Both the position numbers and the translations under genes were made by a program. The notes beneath the pieces are model-generated. The model saw nothing but the letters and a program-made list of their open reading frames with translations, was not told the DNA's origin and ran no database searches. A stretch of 64,000 bases of DNA from Tragulus kanchil (taxonomy: Eukaryota; Chordata; Mammalia; Artiodactyla; Tragulidae), in assembly GCA_022376925.1 (NCBI GenBank), contig JAIOJX010000024.1, positions 169,101,108 through 169,165,107 of the forward strand, in the 5' to 3' direction. Positions 11,336 through 23,946 of this stretch are shown here, piece by piece. The first letter of the stretch is position 1; every line of letters begins with the position of its first letter.

Positions 11336-12501
11336 AGAATACATTTTCACCATCAATGTACTAATCAAAAAACCACCTAAGAGTTAGGTGGCATGAATTC
11401 TTTTGTCCAAAGCTGGGCTAGTTACTTAATTTCTCTACTGGCATCCTTAACTTGCAGTTAGGAATAATAATATCCATTCTGCTTGACTTCATAGGGTTAT
11501 TGTGAAACTCACATGAAGTATAGAAGTAGGCTCTAAAATTATCAAACAGGAACTCCCCTGGTGGTCCACTAGTTAAGAGTCTGCCTTCCAGTGCAGGCAA
11601 TGAGGGTTTGATCACTGGTTGAGGAACTAAAATCTCACATGCCATAGGGCAGCTAAGCCCAAGGACCACAACAGAGTGCTCGAATACCACAATAAAGACA
11701 GCACAGACCAAAAAGACCGACCAACAAACACTATATACAAATCAGACTTGTGATAGATAAAGATACAGACTGTACTGATAAACCCAACAAGAGACAAGCC
11801 AGTGGATTCAATGCCTGGAGGACCCCAGGTGGTCCAGTTGCAAAAGCTTTGTCCTTCAGAAAGTTCGAGGAAGACAGTTTATTGCCCTGTGCTGCAGGTA
11901 CACTGGGGACAGCCAGCCAAAAACAACCCCTCTCCATTAACAAGGCTTAACATAACATTAACATAAAATAATGTATTTTATGTACATACATAACATTAAC
12001 AACATTAAAGATTAACATAACATTTGCATAAGAATTATGTCAACATAATTACAAAATATATAATTAAAACATAAACAACATATATGTTATACAGCACCTA
12101 TATATTATATAACAATATGTTTATGTGTTACATAACATGTAACATATACTTAGCATATAACAACATAATTAACATAACAGTAACTTAAGGGCTTTCCTGG
12201 TGGCTCAGTGTTAAAGAGTTAGCCTGCTATGCAGGAGAAATGGATTCTGTCCCTGATTCTGGAAGATCCCACATGCTGTGGAGCAACTAAGCCCGTGAGC
12301 CCTAGAGCCTGAGTTCCACAGCAAGAGAAGTCACTGCAGCAAGAAGCCTGCTCACCTCAGCTGCAGGGTAGACCTCCTCACTCCGTGCACCTAGAGAAGA
12401 GCCTGCCGCAGCAGTGAAAGCCTAGAATAGCCAAATAATTTTTTTAAAAAAAGAATACATTTTCACCATCAATGTATATTAAAAAAGTACATTAAAATCT
12501 T

Positions 12502-12807
12502 TTTCGGAGGGGGGGCCAGGGGGTGGGTTGGTGAGGGAGTGGGTGGGTGGGCCACTTCTATTGGTCTTTCATTTATCTATGTTCATCCGTCTTTGTTCTT
12601 TGGCTCCTGTGGGTCTTCCATCGCGGTGGCGTCTGTTGTCGCAGAGCACCGGCTCTGGGCGCATGCGCGCCAGAGCTCGGGCTCGGTGATTGGACACATC
12701 GGCCCAGTCGCTCCGCGGCACGTGGGATCTTCCCAGGCCAGGGATCGAACCGCCGCCCCTTGCACTGCAAGGCGGTGTCCTTACCCACTGGACCACCAGG
12801 GAAGCCC
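12502..12807 (-). mobile_element. Young CHR-type SINE, copy S2
   Basis: Full-length antisense copy with G-rich block, palindrome core GCGCATGCGC and tRNA-Glu-like head. A perfect 14-bp target-site duplication TACATTAAAATCTT lies at 12488-12501 and 12808-12821. Confidence 0.93.
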
Positions 12808-12879
12808 TACATTAAAATCTTGAAGTGATATCTCAGAAAGGCATTTTCATGATTACTGAGTATGTGACTCAGAATCTCA

Positions 12880-13010
12880 CTCTCGTGTGTGCGCATGTGC
12901 TGTGCCGGCAACACGTGGGATCCCCAGGGGGTACAGGGATGGAACCTGCGCCCCCGACTTTGGGATCCTGGAGCCTTAACTAGTGGACCACCAGGGAAAC
13001 CCCAGGATTT
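12880..13010 (-). mobile_element. Diverged CHR-type SINE, antisense
   Basis: Ends 'tagtggaccaccagggaaac', the complement of the tRNA-Glu-like SINE head, preceded by 'cacgtgggatcc' and a degraded B box. Left part truncated. Confidence 0.65.
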
Positions 13011-13501
13011 CATTCTTACAGGTATTTCCAGCACCAACTATCAGCATTATCTTCTAAATGGCTTCATTGTTTGGAAACTGTCTCCTTTTGCATCCATGTC
13101 ATCAGGTCTTTCCTTATGTGTTCCACTGGTGAGTAGAAAGCTATGAGGACGTTCTTTTATGTCCATATTTTTTTTGGCAACTAGTAAAAACTCATTGAAA
13201 AAACAGAAAATGCAGATAATCAAGTGGGAAAAATTCCCCAAAACTCCATCACCTAGGTAAAATCAGTGTTAATTACTATTTATGTATTGTGTTTCCCTTT
13301 CACCATTTTTGCTTCCTTCCTTGTTTTCTCCTAAGGTAATTGCTTTATTTTTCCTTATTGATCAAAGCATAAAAATAATTAAAAGGTATATAAAACATTC
13401 TCTTTCTCCCCTCCTCTCTATACTTTCACTCCTCCAAATATCCAGTTCTCACAGGTAACTGCTGTTCATCGTGCATTTATCCAGAAGTCTTTCTGTGCAT
13501 A

Positions 13502-13962
13502 TCAGTTCAGTTCAGTCACTTAGTCATGTCCAACTTTTTGTGACCCCCCCTGTCCTTCACCATCTCCTAGAGCTTGCTCAAACTCATCTCCATTGACTCA
13601 GGAGGTCATCCAACCATCTCATCCTCTGTCGTCCCCTTCTCCTTTTTCCTTCTATTTTTCCCAGCATCAGGGTCTTTTCCAGTTGAGTTGTCTCTTCACA
13701 TCAGGTGGCCAAAGTATTGGAGCTTCAGCTTCAGCATCAGTCCTTCCAGTGACTATTTAGGGTTGATTTTCTCTAGGATCGACTGGTTTGATCTTGCTAT
13801 CCAAGGGACTCTCAAGAGCCTTCTCCAACACCAGAGTTGAAAGACATCAATCTTTCTGCGCTCAGCCTTCTTTATGGTCCAACTCTCACATCCATATATG
13901 ACTACTGGGAAAACCATAGCTTTGACTATACGGACTTTGTTGGCAAAATAATATCTGTTTTT
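13502..13962 (-). mobile_element. BovB LINE 3' part, antisense (first piece)
   Basis: Same BovB region as 1794-2650. It continues beyond an inserted L1 at 14340-14510 and, in the duplicate, 15440-15745. Second copy 14602-15062. Confidence 0.88.
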
Positions 13963-13965
13963 TCA

Positions 13966-14338
13966 GACATAGAGAACAGACCTGTGGACATTGAGGGGAG
14001 GGAAGATCAGGCGAGAGGCATGGAAAGAGCAGCATGGAAACCTACGCTCTCATATGTAAAAGAGGTAACCACTGTGATTAAGCTGTAAGACTAAAGGAAC
14101 CTACATGGAGACTAAGCATCAACCTGTGAGGATGAGTTGGAAGGGGAAAGAAGGAGGGAGGGCTTAGGTGGGAGGGGTCAGGATATACCTATGACTGTTT
14201 GGGGGGTTATGTATACCTGTAAACAAGAAAATTCTGTAAAAACATGTAACAATAACTTCGCTTTACATCTGAAGTTAATGCAACACTGTAAAACAAATGT
14301 ACCCGAACTAAAAAATGATACCTCTATTTTTCAATACG
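13966..14338 (+). mobile_element. L1 3' end inserted into BovB
   Basis: Begins 'gacatagagaacagacctgt', contains 'agcagcatggaaacctacg' and 'gttatgtatacctgtaaac', and ends 'gcaacactgtaaaac' plus an A-rich tail, the layout of ruminant L1 3' ends. The BovB sequence resumes immediately after. The flanks carry an imperfect duplication (tctgttttttca / tctatttttca). Second copy about 15066-15438. Confidence 0.75.
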
Positions 14339-15439
14339 CTGTCTAGGTTGGTTATAGCTGCAGCTTTTGGAGCCCAAGAAAATCAAGTCTGTCACTGTTT
14401 CCATTGCTTGCCCATCTATTTGCCATGAAGTGATTGGACCTAATGCCATGATCTTTGTTTTTTGAATGTTGAGTTTTAGTTCTGCTTTTCACGCCCTCTT
14501 TCAGCTTCATGGGCATTTTGTTTTCCATAATTTTGTTTTTGCCAGTTCTCACAGGTAACTGCTGTTCATCGTGCATTTATCCAGAAGTCTTTCTGTGCAT
14601 ATCAGTTCAGTTCAGTCACTTAGTCATGTCCAACTTTTTGTGACCCCCCCTGTCCTTCACCATCTCCTAGAGCTTGCTCAAACTCATCTCCATTGACTCA
14701 GGAGGTCATCCAACCATCTCATCCTCTGTCGTCCCCTTCTCCTTTTTCCTTCTATTTTTCCCAGCATCAGGGTCTTTTCCAGTTGAGTTGTCTCTTCACA
14801 TCAGGTGGCCAAAGTATTGGAGCTTCAGCTTCAGCATCAGTCCTTCCAGTGACTATTTAGGGTTGATTTTCTCTAGGATCGACTGGTTTGATCTTGCTAT
14901 CCAAGGGACTCTCAAGAGCCTTCTCCAACACCAGAGTTGAAAGACATCAATCTTTCTGCGCTCAGCCTTCTTTATGGTCCAACTCTCACATCCATATATG
15001 ACTACTGGGAAAACCATAGCTTTGACTATACGGACTTTGTTGGCAAAATAATATCTGTTTTTTCAGACATAGAGAACAGACCTGTGGACATTGAGGGGAG
15101 GGAAGATCAGGCGAGAGGCATGGAAAGAGCAGCATGGAAACCTACGCTCTCATATGTAAAAGAGGTAACCACTGTGATTAAGCTGTAAGACTAAAGGAAC
15201 CTACATGGAGACTAAGCATCAACCTGTGAGGATGAGTTGGAAGGGGAAAGAAGGAGGGAGGGCTTAGGTGGGAGGGGTCAGGATATACCTATGACTGTTT
15301 GGGGGTTATGTATACCTGTAAACAAGAAAATTCTGTAAAAACATGTAACAATAACTTCGCTTTACATCTGAAGTTAATGCAACACTGTAAAACAAATGTA
15401 CCCGAACTAAAAAATGATACCTCTATTTTTCAATACGCT

Positions 15440-15745
15440 GTCTAGGTTGGTTATAGCTGCAGCTTTTGGAGCCCAAGAAAATCAAGTCTGTCACTGTTTC
15501 CATTGCTTGCCCATCTATTTGCCATGAAGTGATTGGACCTAATGCCATGATCTTTGTTTTTTGAATGTTGAGTTTTAGGTCTGCTTTTTCACGCTCCTCT
15601 TTCAGCTTCATCAAGAGGCTCTTTAGTTCCTCTTTGCTTTCTGCCATAAGGGTGGTGTCATTTGCATACCTGCAGTTATTGATGTTTCTCCTGGCAATGT
15701 TGATTCCAGCTTGTGCTTCATCCGATCTGGCATTTCACCTGATGG
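15440..15745 (-). mobile_element. BovB LINE, antisense (second piece)
   Basis: The minus strand encodes RT residues such as MAESKEELKSLLMKLKEE, LNIQKTKIMALGPITSWQID and METVTDLIFLGSK (15423-15647), a typical BovB block. It joins logically to 13502-13962 once the L1 and the duplication are removed. Confidence 0.9.
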
Positions 15746-16140
15746 ACTCTGCATATAAATTAAATCATATATGTTAAAAAAAATTACTATAAATTAATTA
15801 AAGTAATGCTATGCATATACAAGCACCTATATCATTATTTTTTCAAAATTAGGATCACATTAGACATACTGTTCTGTAACTTACTTTTCTTCTCTAACAA
15901 TACATTTCAAGCATCTTTCTATGTTATTGAGTTATTTTATATTTTAAATTTTTTAAATGGCTGCTTAACATCTGCTGGTGAGGATGCATGGTTTATAACC
16001 AATTTCCTATGAATGCACATTCTTTGTTTACTACTATAGACAACATTGTTTACTACTATTGTGAACATTCTTTGGGTGCCTTTGAAACATTTCTGAGGAC
16101 ACAGTTTTAGAAGTAGAAATACTGGGTCAAAATTCTGTTC
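15746..16140 (-). mobile_element. Old L1 fragment, antisense
   Basis: Contains 'tctgtaacttacttttcttc', 'aatggctgcttaacatctgc' and 'gtagaaatactgggtcaaaa', blocks seen in antisense L1 3' regions. The matching left part lies at about 13240-13500, so BovB probably inserted into it. Confidence 0.5.
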
Positions 16141-16560
16141 AAAATTACACTGAACACCAAAGATTCCCCTAGGGCTGACTTTCAGCCTGTCTGCCTCAGC
16201 GTGGAAAGCTGGGTATGCTCAGCTGGTGCTTCTTATGCCGACGGTGCCACCCCTGGTGGAAATGTTTTGCAGGTTACTCCTGAAACCAAAATGCCCTCCA
16301 GTTGGCTAGACTAATTTGCACCCACTCTTTCTCCACACACGTGCTTCGTTCCCGACTTATTACAGGGGAGTTCACCTTTTTCCTAATGATTTTAAAGACT
16401 ATTCTCCAAATATATTTGTTACTTGTGTTGCAAAAGTCTTTCATATATATATATTTATATATATATATATATTTAAATTTTATAGTATCTTTTTACATTG
16501 AAGATTGTCTTTTATAATGTACTCAGTCTGTTAATATCATCCTTTATATAGTTTGAGGGT
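16141..16560. other. No gene; short (TA)n
   Basis: Unassigned sequence with an AT dinucleotide tract at about 16444-16475. Confidence 0.5.
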
Positions 16561-16564
16561 TTTA

Positions 16565-16893
16565 AGTTTATTTATTCATTTATTTTTGGCTATTCTGGGT
16601 TCTCACCGTTGCCACAGGCTCTTCTCTAGTTGCAGGGAGTGGGGGCTGCTCTCTAGTGGAGAGACTTCTCTTGTTGTGGAACTCAGGCTCTAGGGCACAC
16701 GGGCTTCAGTAGTTGCGGCACATGGGCTCAATCGTTGCGGCTCCAAGGCTCTAGAGCACAGGCTCAATAGTTGTGGCTTATGGGCTTAGCTGCTCCACAG
16801 CATGTGGGATCTTCCCGGATCAGGGATGGAACCTGTGTCTCCTGCATTAGTAGGCAAACTCTTCACCACTGAGCTACCAGAGAATCCTGGAAG
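16565..16893 (-). mobile_element. CHR-2-type SINE, antisense
   Basis: Antisense: starts (TTTA)n then 'ggctattctgggttctcacc', repeated 'ctctag..ttg' units, 'gcatgtgggatcttcccgga' and the complement of the tRNA-like head ending 'ctgagctaccagagaatcc'. Confidence 0.85.
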
Positions 16894-17269
16894 TGAATTA
16901 TTTATATAAATACTCAGAAATACAAAATAATCTGGCCAAAATAAATTTCAGGCTCATGTTATCTGGAATATATTCAGGAGAAAACTAATAACTGGTATAA
17001 AAAGTGGTTTAAGCTTGTTGGTGAGGTTAATATAGACAAACAGTTACTCTTTATCATGATTTTCTGGGTTTTGTATCTTACATACAATGGGTTTCCTCAC
17101 ACCAAAATCAATGATCCTGTCTTTTATTTTATTTATGTATTTATTTAATTTTTATTTTAGTTTTTACTTTTACAGAGTTTTGTTGTTTACAGATATGTAT
17201 ATTTTCTTTCTTTTTTAAAAGTTTCTTCCATTTTTAAGGGTTGTTTTACATTTATATATTCAGGTTTAT

Positions 17270-17575
17270 TTATCAGCTTGATTTGGACATAATTTGCATA
17301 GCATACAATTCACCTTTTAAAAAGTGCACAGTGAAATGCTTTTTTACTCTATTTATAGGGTGTGCGACCACCACCTCACTCTAATTTCAGGGCATTTTCG
17401 TGTCTTCTAAAGAAACCGTGTCCCATTACCCGTCTCTTCCCAGTCCTCACTCCCTCCCCAGTCTTCCCCAGCTGCTGCAAATGCTTCAGTGCGTACTGTT
17501 TTCAAAGTTCATCCATGTTGTAGCAGGTATCAGTACATTTCTCTCTCTCTGTTTTTTCAACTTCATGCCACGAGC
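17270..17575 (-). mobile_element. L1 3' region, antisense
   Basis: Blocks 'gcatacaattcacctttta', 'tgtgcgaccaccacctcact' and 'ttcatccatgttgtagcagg' match the common antisense L1 3' UTR. A young SINE follows at once. Confidence 0.7.
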
Positions 17576-17578
17576 TCT

Positions 17579-17829
17579 TATTTATTTATTTATTTTTATT
17601 TATTTTCATCCATCTTTATTCTTTGGCCTGTGTGGGCCTCCCATTGCAGTGGCCTCTCTCGCTGCAGAGCACCGGCTCTGGGCGCATGCGCCCCAGAGCT
17701 CCGGCTCGGTCATTGGACACACCGGTCCAGCCGCTCCGCGGCACGTGGGATCTTCCCAGGCCAGGGATCGAACCGGTGCCCCTTGCACTGCAAGGCGGTG
17801 TCCTTACCCACTGGACCACCAGGGAAGCC
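17579..17829 (-). mobile_element. Young CHR-type SINE, copy S3 (lacks the G-rich block)
   Basis: Same family as S1, but the ATTT tail joins directly to 'catccatctttattctttgg', so the G-rich block and the adjacent CCAAT segment are missing. The palindrome core and tRNA-like head are intact. No confident target-site duplication found. Confidence 0.9.
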
Positions 17830-17831
17830 CT

Positions 17832-18790
17832 CTTTCTTTCTTCCTAAAATTGGAGCGTAGTTACTTTACAATGTTGTATTAGTGTCTATTGTACAGCAAA
17901 GTGAATCAGTCATACATATGCATATATTCCCTCTTCTCTGGGTTTCCTTCCCACTTAGGTCACCACAGAGTATTGAGCAGAGTCCCCTGTACTATACATT
18001 TGTTCTCCCTGGTGGTCTGTGTTATTCACAGTAGTGCATATGGTCTTCCCAGGTGGCCACAGAGTAAGAATCCACCTGCAATGCAGGAGATGGAAGTTTG
18101 ATTCCCGGATCAGGGAGATCCCCTGAAGAAGAACATGGCAACCACTTCATTATCTTTCCTGGGAAATCCCATGGACAGAGGAGTTCAGCAGGCAACAGTC
18201 CACGGGATCTCAAAAGAGTTGGACATAACAACTAAACAACAACAAAGTGTATGTGTGCCAATCCCAGTCTCCCAGTCCATCTCACTGCCTCTTCTCCCCT
18301 TGGTAGCCATACGTTTGTTCTCTATGTCTATTCATTATGGTCTTGATTTTCATTCCCTTAATGACTAATGACACTGAGGTGTTTTCGTTTCTTTATTGGG
18401 TATTTGTATATCTTCATTGAATATCTGCTTGGATCCTTTGCCCATTTTTAAATTGGTTTGTCTTTTTATTACTGTGTCATGAGAGTCAGTGATGTTGTTT
18501 TCTGTATTAGGTACAAATCCCTTATTAGATATATGATTTGCAAACATTTTTTCCCATTTGGTGGGTTGTCTTTTCAAAGAATTAATTAGAAACTATTCCT
18601 TCTTCTATTTTGGGGGATAGTTTGGGAGAGATTAGTATTAGTTCTTTGAATGTTTGGTAGAATTCATCAGCGAAATCATCGGAGCCTCAGCTTTTATTTG
18701 TGGGAAGTTTTCAAATTAATTACTAATTATTAGATTTATTTTTGTTCATGATTTTAAGGTGGAACTCTAATTTTTTCTAGACAGTCAATT
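17832..18790 (-). mobile_element. Ruminant L1, antisense, interrupted
   Basis: Antisense L1 3' UTR ('tttacaatgttgtattagtg', 'tacagcaaagtgaatcag', 'gagtattgagcagagtcccc'). After a Bov-tA insertion (18030-18244) it continues into 3' UTR/ORF2-like antisense blocks ('tgtttggtagaattcatcag' near 18650). Deletions separate the blocks. Confidence 0.7.
18030..18244 (+). mobile_element. Bov-tA SINE
   Basis: Sense Bov-tA: head 'ggtcttcccaggtggccaca', 'cacctgcaatgcaggagatg', 'gatcagggagatcccctgaa', ending 'gagttggacataacaactaa'. It sits inside the L1. Confidence 0.85.
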
Positions 18791-20980
18791 GTGCTATCAT
18801 GTACTAAATAATCTACCCTTTTCTACTGATTGTAAATGCCACAAAAACTTCTTTAGACCATGTCTGATCTTGTTTGCGACCTGACTCTTAATGAGACACA
18901 AAAGGAATTTGCTCTATCAGTAGCTATACTGTTGAAGTCTTCAGAAATTCTTTGCCCAGGGGCATGTGAGGTTGGAAAACGTGAGGGCCCAGGAATGGCT
19001 CATGATTTCCTTGTCTTGCCTTGAATGTGCCAGTGTGGTCCGGACTGCACACGGAGCCCACCGGCACCCGAGCCTTTGCGCTCGTCTGGGAGCACACCCT
19101 CGGATGCCTGCCTGCCTGCCTGCCTGCTGACACTGCAGCAGAGGTTCAGGCCAGGCCAGGGCCGTCGGTCTGCTGACCTTGCTCCTGTGGTCTGGATCAC
19201 TGCCCTGGGTGATTTCCTGGACTTTGGAGTCAGATGGGCCTACCCATCTGTCCAGCTCCTCCCTGCAGTCACATTCTTCTATTACCTCGGACTTGGTCTT
19301 TTTTATTAACTTTTGACTGCGTTGGGTCTTCGTTGCTGTGTGCAGGCTCTCTTTAGTTGCACTGCATGGGCTTCTTATTGCCGTGGCTTCTGTTGCAGGG
19401 CGCAGCCTCGAGGCACGCAGCCTTCCGTAGCTGCAGCACGTGGGCTCCGTCGTTGCAGCTCTCTGGCTCTGGAACTTGGACACAGTTGTTTGTGGCACGT
19501 GGGTGTAATTGCTTTGTGGCACGTGGCATCCTCCGGGACCAGGGATCAAATCCGTGTCCCCTTCACTGGCAAGTCGATGCTTATCCACTGTGCCACCATG
19601 GAGGTCTTAGACTTGATCTTTTAACGCACAGCAGTGTTCGCCACTGCCTCTACATTTGGGAGCAGTGGGTTGTGTTCTCTGCTTTCTTTGTGATCCAGGA
19701 CACTGACTATACTAATCATCACCTCTCCTCTCCCCTCCCCCTGCCTGATTATGTGCCTCAACGAATCCCAGAACTACTCATCTCCCCTCCCTCCGAGTTG
19801 CTCGTGATTCAGTAGGAACATTTATTATTTTAATTTTTAGCCCTCAATTGGGGGCAAATTAATTACTAATTATTAGATTTATTTTTGTTCATGATTTTAA
19901 GGTGGAACTCTAATTTTTTCTAGACAGTCAATTGTGCTATCATGTACTAAATAATCTACCCTTTTCTACTGATTGTAAATGCCACAAAACTTCTTTAGAC
20001 CATGTCTGATCTTGTTTGCGACCTGACTCTTAATGAGACACAAAAGGAATTTGCTCTATCAGTAGCTATACTGTTGAAGTCTTCAGAAATTCTTTGCCCA
20101 GGGGCATGTGAGGTTGGAAAACGTGAGGGCCCAGGAATGGCTCATGATTTCCTTGTCTTGCCTTGAATGTGCCAGTGTGGTCCGGACTGCACACGGAGCC
20201 CACCGGCACCCGAGCCTTTGCGCTCGTCTGGGAGCACACCCTCGGATGCCTGCCTGCCTGCCTGCCTGCTGACACTGCAGCAGAGGTTCAGGCCAGGCCA
20301 GGGCCGTCGGTCTGCTGACCTTGCTCCTGTGGTCTGGATCACTGCCCTGGGTGATTTCCTGGACTTTGGAGTCAGATGGGCCTACCCATCTGTCCAGCTC
20401 CTCCCTGCAGTCACATTCTTCTATTACCTCGGACTTGGTCTTTTTTATTAACTTTTGACTGCGTTGGGTCTTCGTTGCTGTGTGCAGGCTCTCTTTAGTT
20501 GCACTGCATGGGCTTCTTATTGCCGTGGCTTCTGTTGCAGGGCGCAGCCTCGAGGCACGCAGCCTTCCGTAGCTGCAGCACGTGGGCTCCGTCGTTGCAG
20601 CTCTCTGGCTCTGGAACTTGGACACAGTTGTTTGTGGCACGTGGGTGTAATTGCTTTGTGGCACGTGGCATCCTCCGGGACCAGGGATCAAACCCGTGTC
20701 CCCTTCACTGGCAAGTCGATGCTTATCCACTGTGCCACCATGGAGGTCTTAGACTTGATCTTTTAACGCACAGCAGTGTTCGCCACTGCCTCTACATTTG
20801 GGAGCAGTGGGTTGTGTTCTCTGCTTTCTTTGTGATCCAGGACACTGACTATACTAATCATCACCTCTCCTCTCCCCTCCCCCTGCCTGATTATGTGCCT
20901 CAACGAATCCCAGAACTACTCATTCTAACCCTCTCCCCCCTGACTCATCCCGTAGTTGCTCGTGATTCAGTAGGAACATG
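18712..20980 (+). repeat. Direct tandem duplication no. 5, offset 1,143 bp
   Basis: Copy 1 is about 18712-19819 and copy 2 about 19855-20980. Copy 1 loses some bases close to its right end (near 19780-19800), and a linker (19820-19854) fits neither copy. One C/T difference is seen near 19552 versus 20694. Confidence 0.92.
19300..19622 (-). mobile_element. CHR-type SINE, antisense
   Basis: Starts 'ttttgactgcgttgggtctt', has 'ggcttctgttgcagggcgca', 'cacgtggcatcctccgggac' and 'cagggatcaaat', and ends in the head complement 'tatccactgtgccaccatgg'. A minus-strand open frame of 215 codons across this region is antisense readthrough, not a gene. Second copy about 20442-20764. Confidence 0.8.
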
Positions 20981-22933
20981 CAGACTCAGCCAGGACACCA
21001 GAAGATAGCCCAAGGCTTGATTCTGAGCCTTCCCTTCTCCCCTGATGCTATCAGGTATAATGGGTGCATGTGAAGGTGGGAATACATGCAGTGGCTGAAT
21101 AAGAGTGAATGATGAGAAGGTGCCTAGACAAGCCCTGTGGAATACCAACCTTCAGGACCCAGCGAGAGGAGAAGCAGTTCACATAGAAGCTGAGAGGCAG
21201 ACAGAAAACCAGGAGAATGGGCTGACCAAGAAGTCAAGAGGTGAGAATGCTCTAGGAGGGAGAGCGAGGCAGCAGAACGAAATGCTTCCATGAGAATTCA
21301 CATTAGATTCAGACTGCAAAGCACGGAATGGATTCGGCAACATGAGGGTCATTGGTGATTTTTGCAAACTTCCACATCTATTATTAGCTAATTCCACTGT
21401 TTACAACCCTGAAAGCTTCCCGTCATCCTCCTCATCCCCTCAGGTTCAGTTAGGCGGTCCTCTTTTTTCCCAGCGCATTGTATATTGGAATGAGAAAGAA
21501 ATGTTTTCCCCCAAGGGCATGTCTAGTCCACCTCGTCCTCTGGCCAGGGCCTGCCCCACCATGTTGCTGAGTGTGCAGGGGAGCCAGCCTCGTTGATGGA
21601 AGTGGGATTGCACCCAGCTTCCCTCTGACCAAGTGAGTAAACATCTGTGAGTCAAGTGAGCTGGCGGTGATGGGATGGCTACGTCAGCAGCACAGAACAC
21701 AAGCGTTGCTTTGCTCTTTGGTCTCACGTTGGTCAGGTATGCTAAGAGACCGTGGCCAGGAGTGCAATTCCTGGTGACCTCTTTTTCGGGGTCAGTAGGT
21801 TGCAACATCCCCAGTACCAGTCCAGCCACAGGCTTTGCGTAGCACTGCCTGCACCCCCTGTGTGGACGCAGTGGTGTGTTCTCTGCTTTCTTTGTGATCC
21901 AGGACACTGACTATACTAATCATCACCTCTCCTCTCCCCTCCCCCTGCCTGATTATGTGCCTCAACGAATCCCAGAACTACTCATTCTAACCCTCTCCCC
22001 CCTGACTCATCCCGTAGTTGCTCGTGATTCAGTAGGAACATGCAGACTCAGCCAGGACACCAGAAGATAGCCCAAGGCTTGATTCTGAGCCTTCCCTTCT
22101 CCCCTGATGCTATCAGGTATAATGGGTGCATGTGAAGGTGGGAATACATGCAGTGGCTGAATAAGAGTGAATGATGAGAAGGTGCCTAGACAAGCCCTGT
22201 GGAATACCAACCTTCAGGACCCAGCGAGAGGAGAAGCAGTTCACATAGAAGCTGAGAGGCAGACAGAAAACCAGGAGAATGGGCTGACCAAGAAGTCAAG
22301 AGGTGAGAATGCTCTAGGAGGGAGAGCGAGGGCAGCAGAACGAAATGCTTCCATGAGAATTCACATTAGATTCAGACTGCAAAGCACGGAATGGATTCGG
22401 CAACATGAGGGTCATTGGTGATTTTTGCAAACTTCCACATCTATTATTAGCTAATTCCACTGTTTACAACCCTGAAAGCTTCCCGTCATCCTCCTCATCC
22501 CCTCAGGTTCAGTTAGGCGGTCCTCTTTTTTCCCAGCGCATTGTATATTGGAATGAGAAAGAAATGTTTTCCCCCAAGGGCATGTCTAGTCCACCTCGTC
22601 CTCTGGCCAGGGCCTGCCCCACCATGTTGCTGAGTGTGCAGGGGAGCCAGCCTCGTTGATGGAAGTGGGATTGCACCCAGCTTCCCTCTGACCAAGTGAG
22701 TAAACATCTGTGAGTCAAGTGAGCTGGCGGTGATGGGATGGCTACGTCAGCAGCACAGAACACAAGCGTTGCTTTGCTCTTTGGTCTCACGTTGGTCAGG
22801 TATGCTAAGAGACCGTGGCCAGGAGTGCAATTCCTGGTGACCTCTTTTTCGGGGTCAGTAGGTTGCAACATCCCCAGTACCAGTCCAGCCACAGGCTTTG
22901 CGTAGCACTGCCTGCACCCCCTGTGTGGACGCA
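20809..22933 (+). repeat. Direct tandem duplication no. 6, unit 1,062 bp
   Basis: Copy 1 is 20809-21870 and copy 2 is 21871-22933. A one-base difference ('gcgaggcagc' versus 'gcgagggcagc', 21266/22328) is visible. Copy 1 overlaps the end of duplication 5, so about 100 bp occurs three times. Confidence 0.92.
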
Positions 22934-23570
22934 CTGGTGTCTGCCTCTTTCTGCTTCTCCACCAGCTCCCCTCCCCTGGAGCCCTTCTCTCCTCCGTGTA
23001 CCATCTTTCAAGCATCTGATAATATCCTGCTGATTCACATTTGCTTCTGCTTTGAGGAATCTCTGCCAACTCTTTCCTTGTCCCGCAGGCCTCTTCCCCT
23101 CTCCCAGTGGAAGGCTCACTGAGTTCAGCCTCTCTGGTGGAGTTACTGGCTTCCTAAGGCTGAGGAGCATGCTCTTCCTTCTTGCATTTGCTGTGCTAAC
23201 TGATTTCAAGGATAATGGACTTCTGCGTTACGACTGACCAGGGAGGCTGGCCTTAGAGCGCCGGAAGTTTTCAAGCCACTCTGAGCATGCATGTTCTTAG
23301 GTGTGGAGGTGGGATTTTGAACAATGTACCCTTTACACGTGGCTCCCTTGAAATGCGACTTCTGACTCATGGCTCAGCTGCCTCATTACTTGAAGGCAGC
23401 CCGCCCTCCCCTGAAGGAAGAATACAGTCTCCTCAGAAAGGTCAGACCCCTTACTGCCATCAAACCACACCTCCTTGCCCCTTTAAGAATGCCCTTCCTG
23501 GGGTGGAAAGGTAGAATAGCTCTGCTTTTTATAAAACATGTAATGTTACATATTGTTTTATTTCTGATAA
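21000..23570. other. No gene recognised
   Basis: Unassigned sequence, mostly inside duplication 6. Open frames up to 186 codons on the minus strand (22509-23069) lack domains and change reading when the duplicate junction is crossed. I see no repeat family I can name. Confidence 0.4.
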
Positions 23571-23629
23571 TAAACTAGACCTAAATATCTGTAAACAACA
23601 AAACTGTAAAAGTTAAAAGTAAAAGTTTA

Positions 23630-23946
23630 GGGCTTCCCCAGGTGGTCCAGTGGGTAAGGACACCACCTTGCAGTGCAAGGGGCGCCGGTTGGATCCCTGG
23701 CCTGGGAGGATCCCACGTGCCGCGGAGCGGCTGGACGGATGTGTCCAATCACCAAGCCGGAGCTCTGGGGCGCATGCGCCCAGAGCCGGTGCTCTGCAAC
23801 AACAGAGGCCACCGCGATGGGAGGCCCACACGGGCCAAAGAACAAAGATGGATGAAAATAGAGAAATGAAAGACCAATAGAAGTGGCCCGCCTGCTCCCC
23901 TCCCTCCCCACTCCACCCCCCAAAAAAAAGATTAAAAAAAAAAAAA
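23630..23946 (+). mobile_element. Young CHR-type SINE, copy S4
   Basis: Sense copy: tRNA-Glu-like head 'ggcttccccaggtggtccag', B box 'ggttggatccc', CHR middle 'ccacgtgccgcggagcggct', palindrome core GCGCATGCGC, C-rich block and A-rich tail. Perfect 12-bp target-site duplication AGTAAAAGTTTA at 23618-23629 and 23947-23958. Confidence 0.94.

Larger units (their letters stand above)
10244..12475 (+). repeat. Direct tandem duplication no. 3, offset 1,112-1,121 bp
   Basis: Copy 1 is about 10244-11361 and copy 2 about 11362-12475. The offset changes because copy 2 lacks several bases just after the inverted repeat (near 11401), close to the junction. A/T runs differ near 11330 and 12440. Duplication 2 ends inside it, so the MIR start appears three times. 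Confidence 0.92.
13442..15611 (+). repeat. Direct tandem duplication no. 4, offset 1,100 bp
   Basis: Copy 1 is 13442-14510 and copy 2 is 14542-15611. The bases between (about 14511-14541) fit neither copy. Differences include a G run (about 14202 versus 15301) and small indels at the right end of copy 1. Confidence 0.92.

Noticed and set aside
18941..19588. 215-codon minus-strand frame, repeated at 20083-20730
   Set aside because: Largely the opposite strand of a CHR-type SINE; the repeat is the assembly duplication, not a gene family.
22509..23069. 186-codon minus-strand frame, related frame at 21446-21907
   Set aside because: No domain; the two versions differ only because the duplication junction is crossed.
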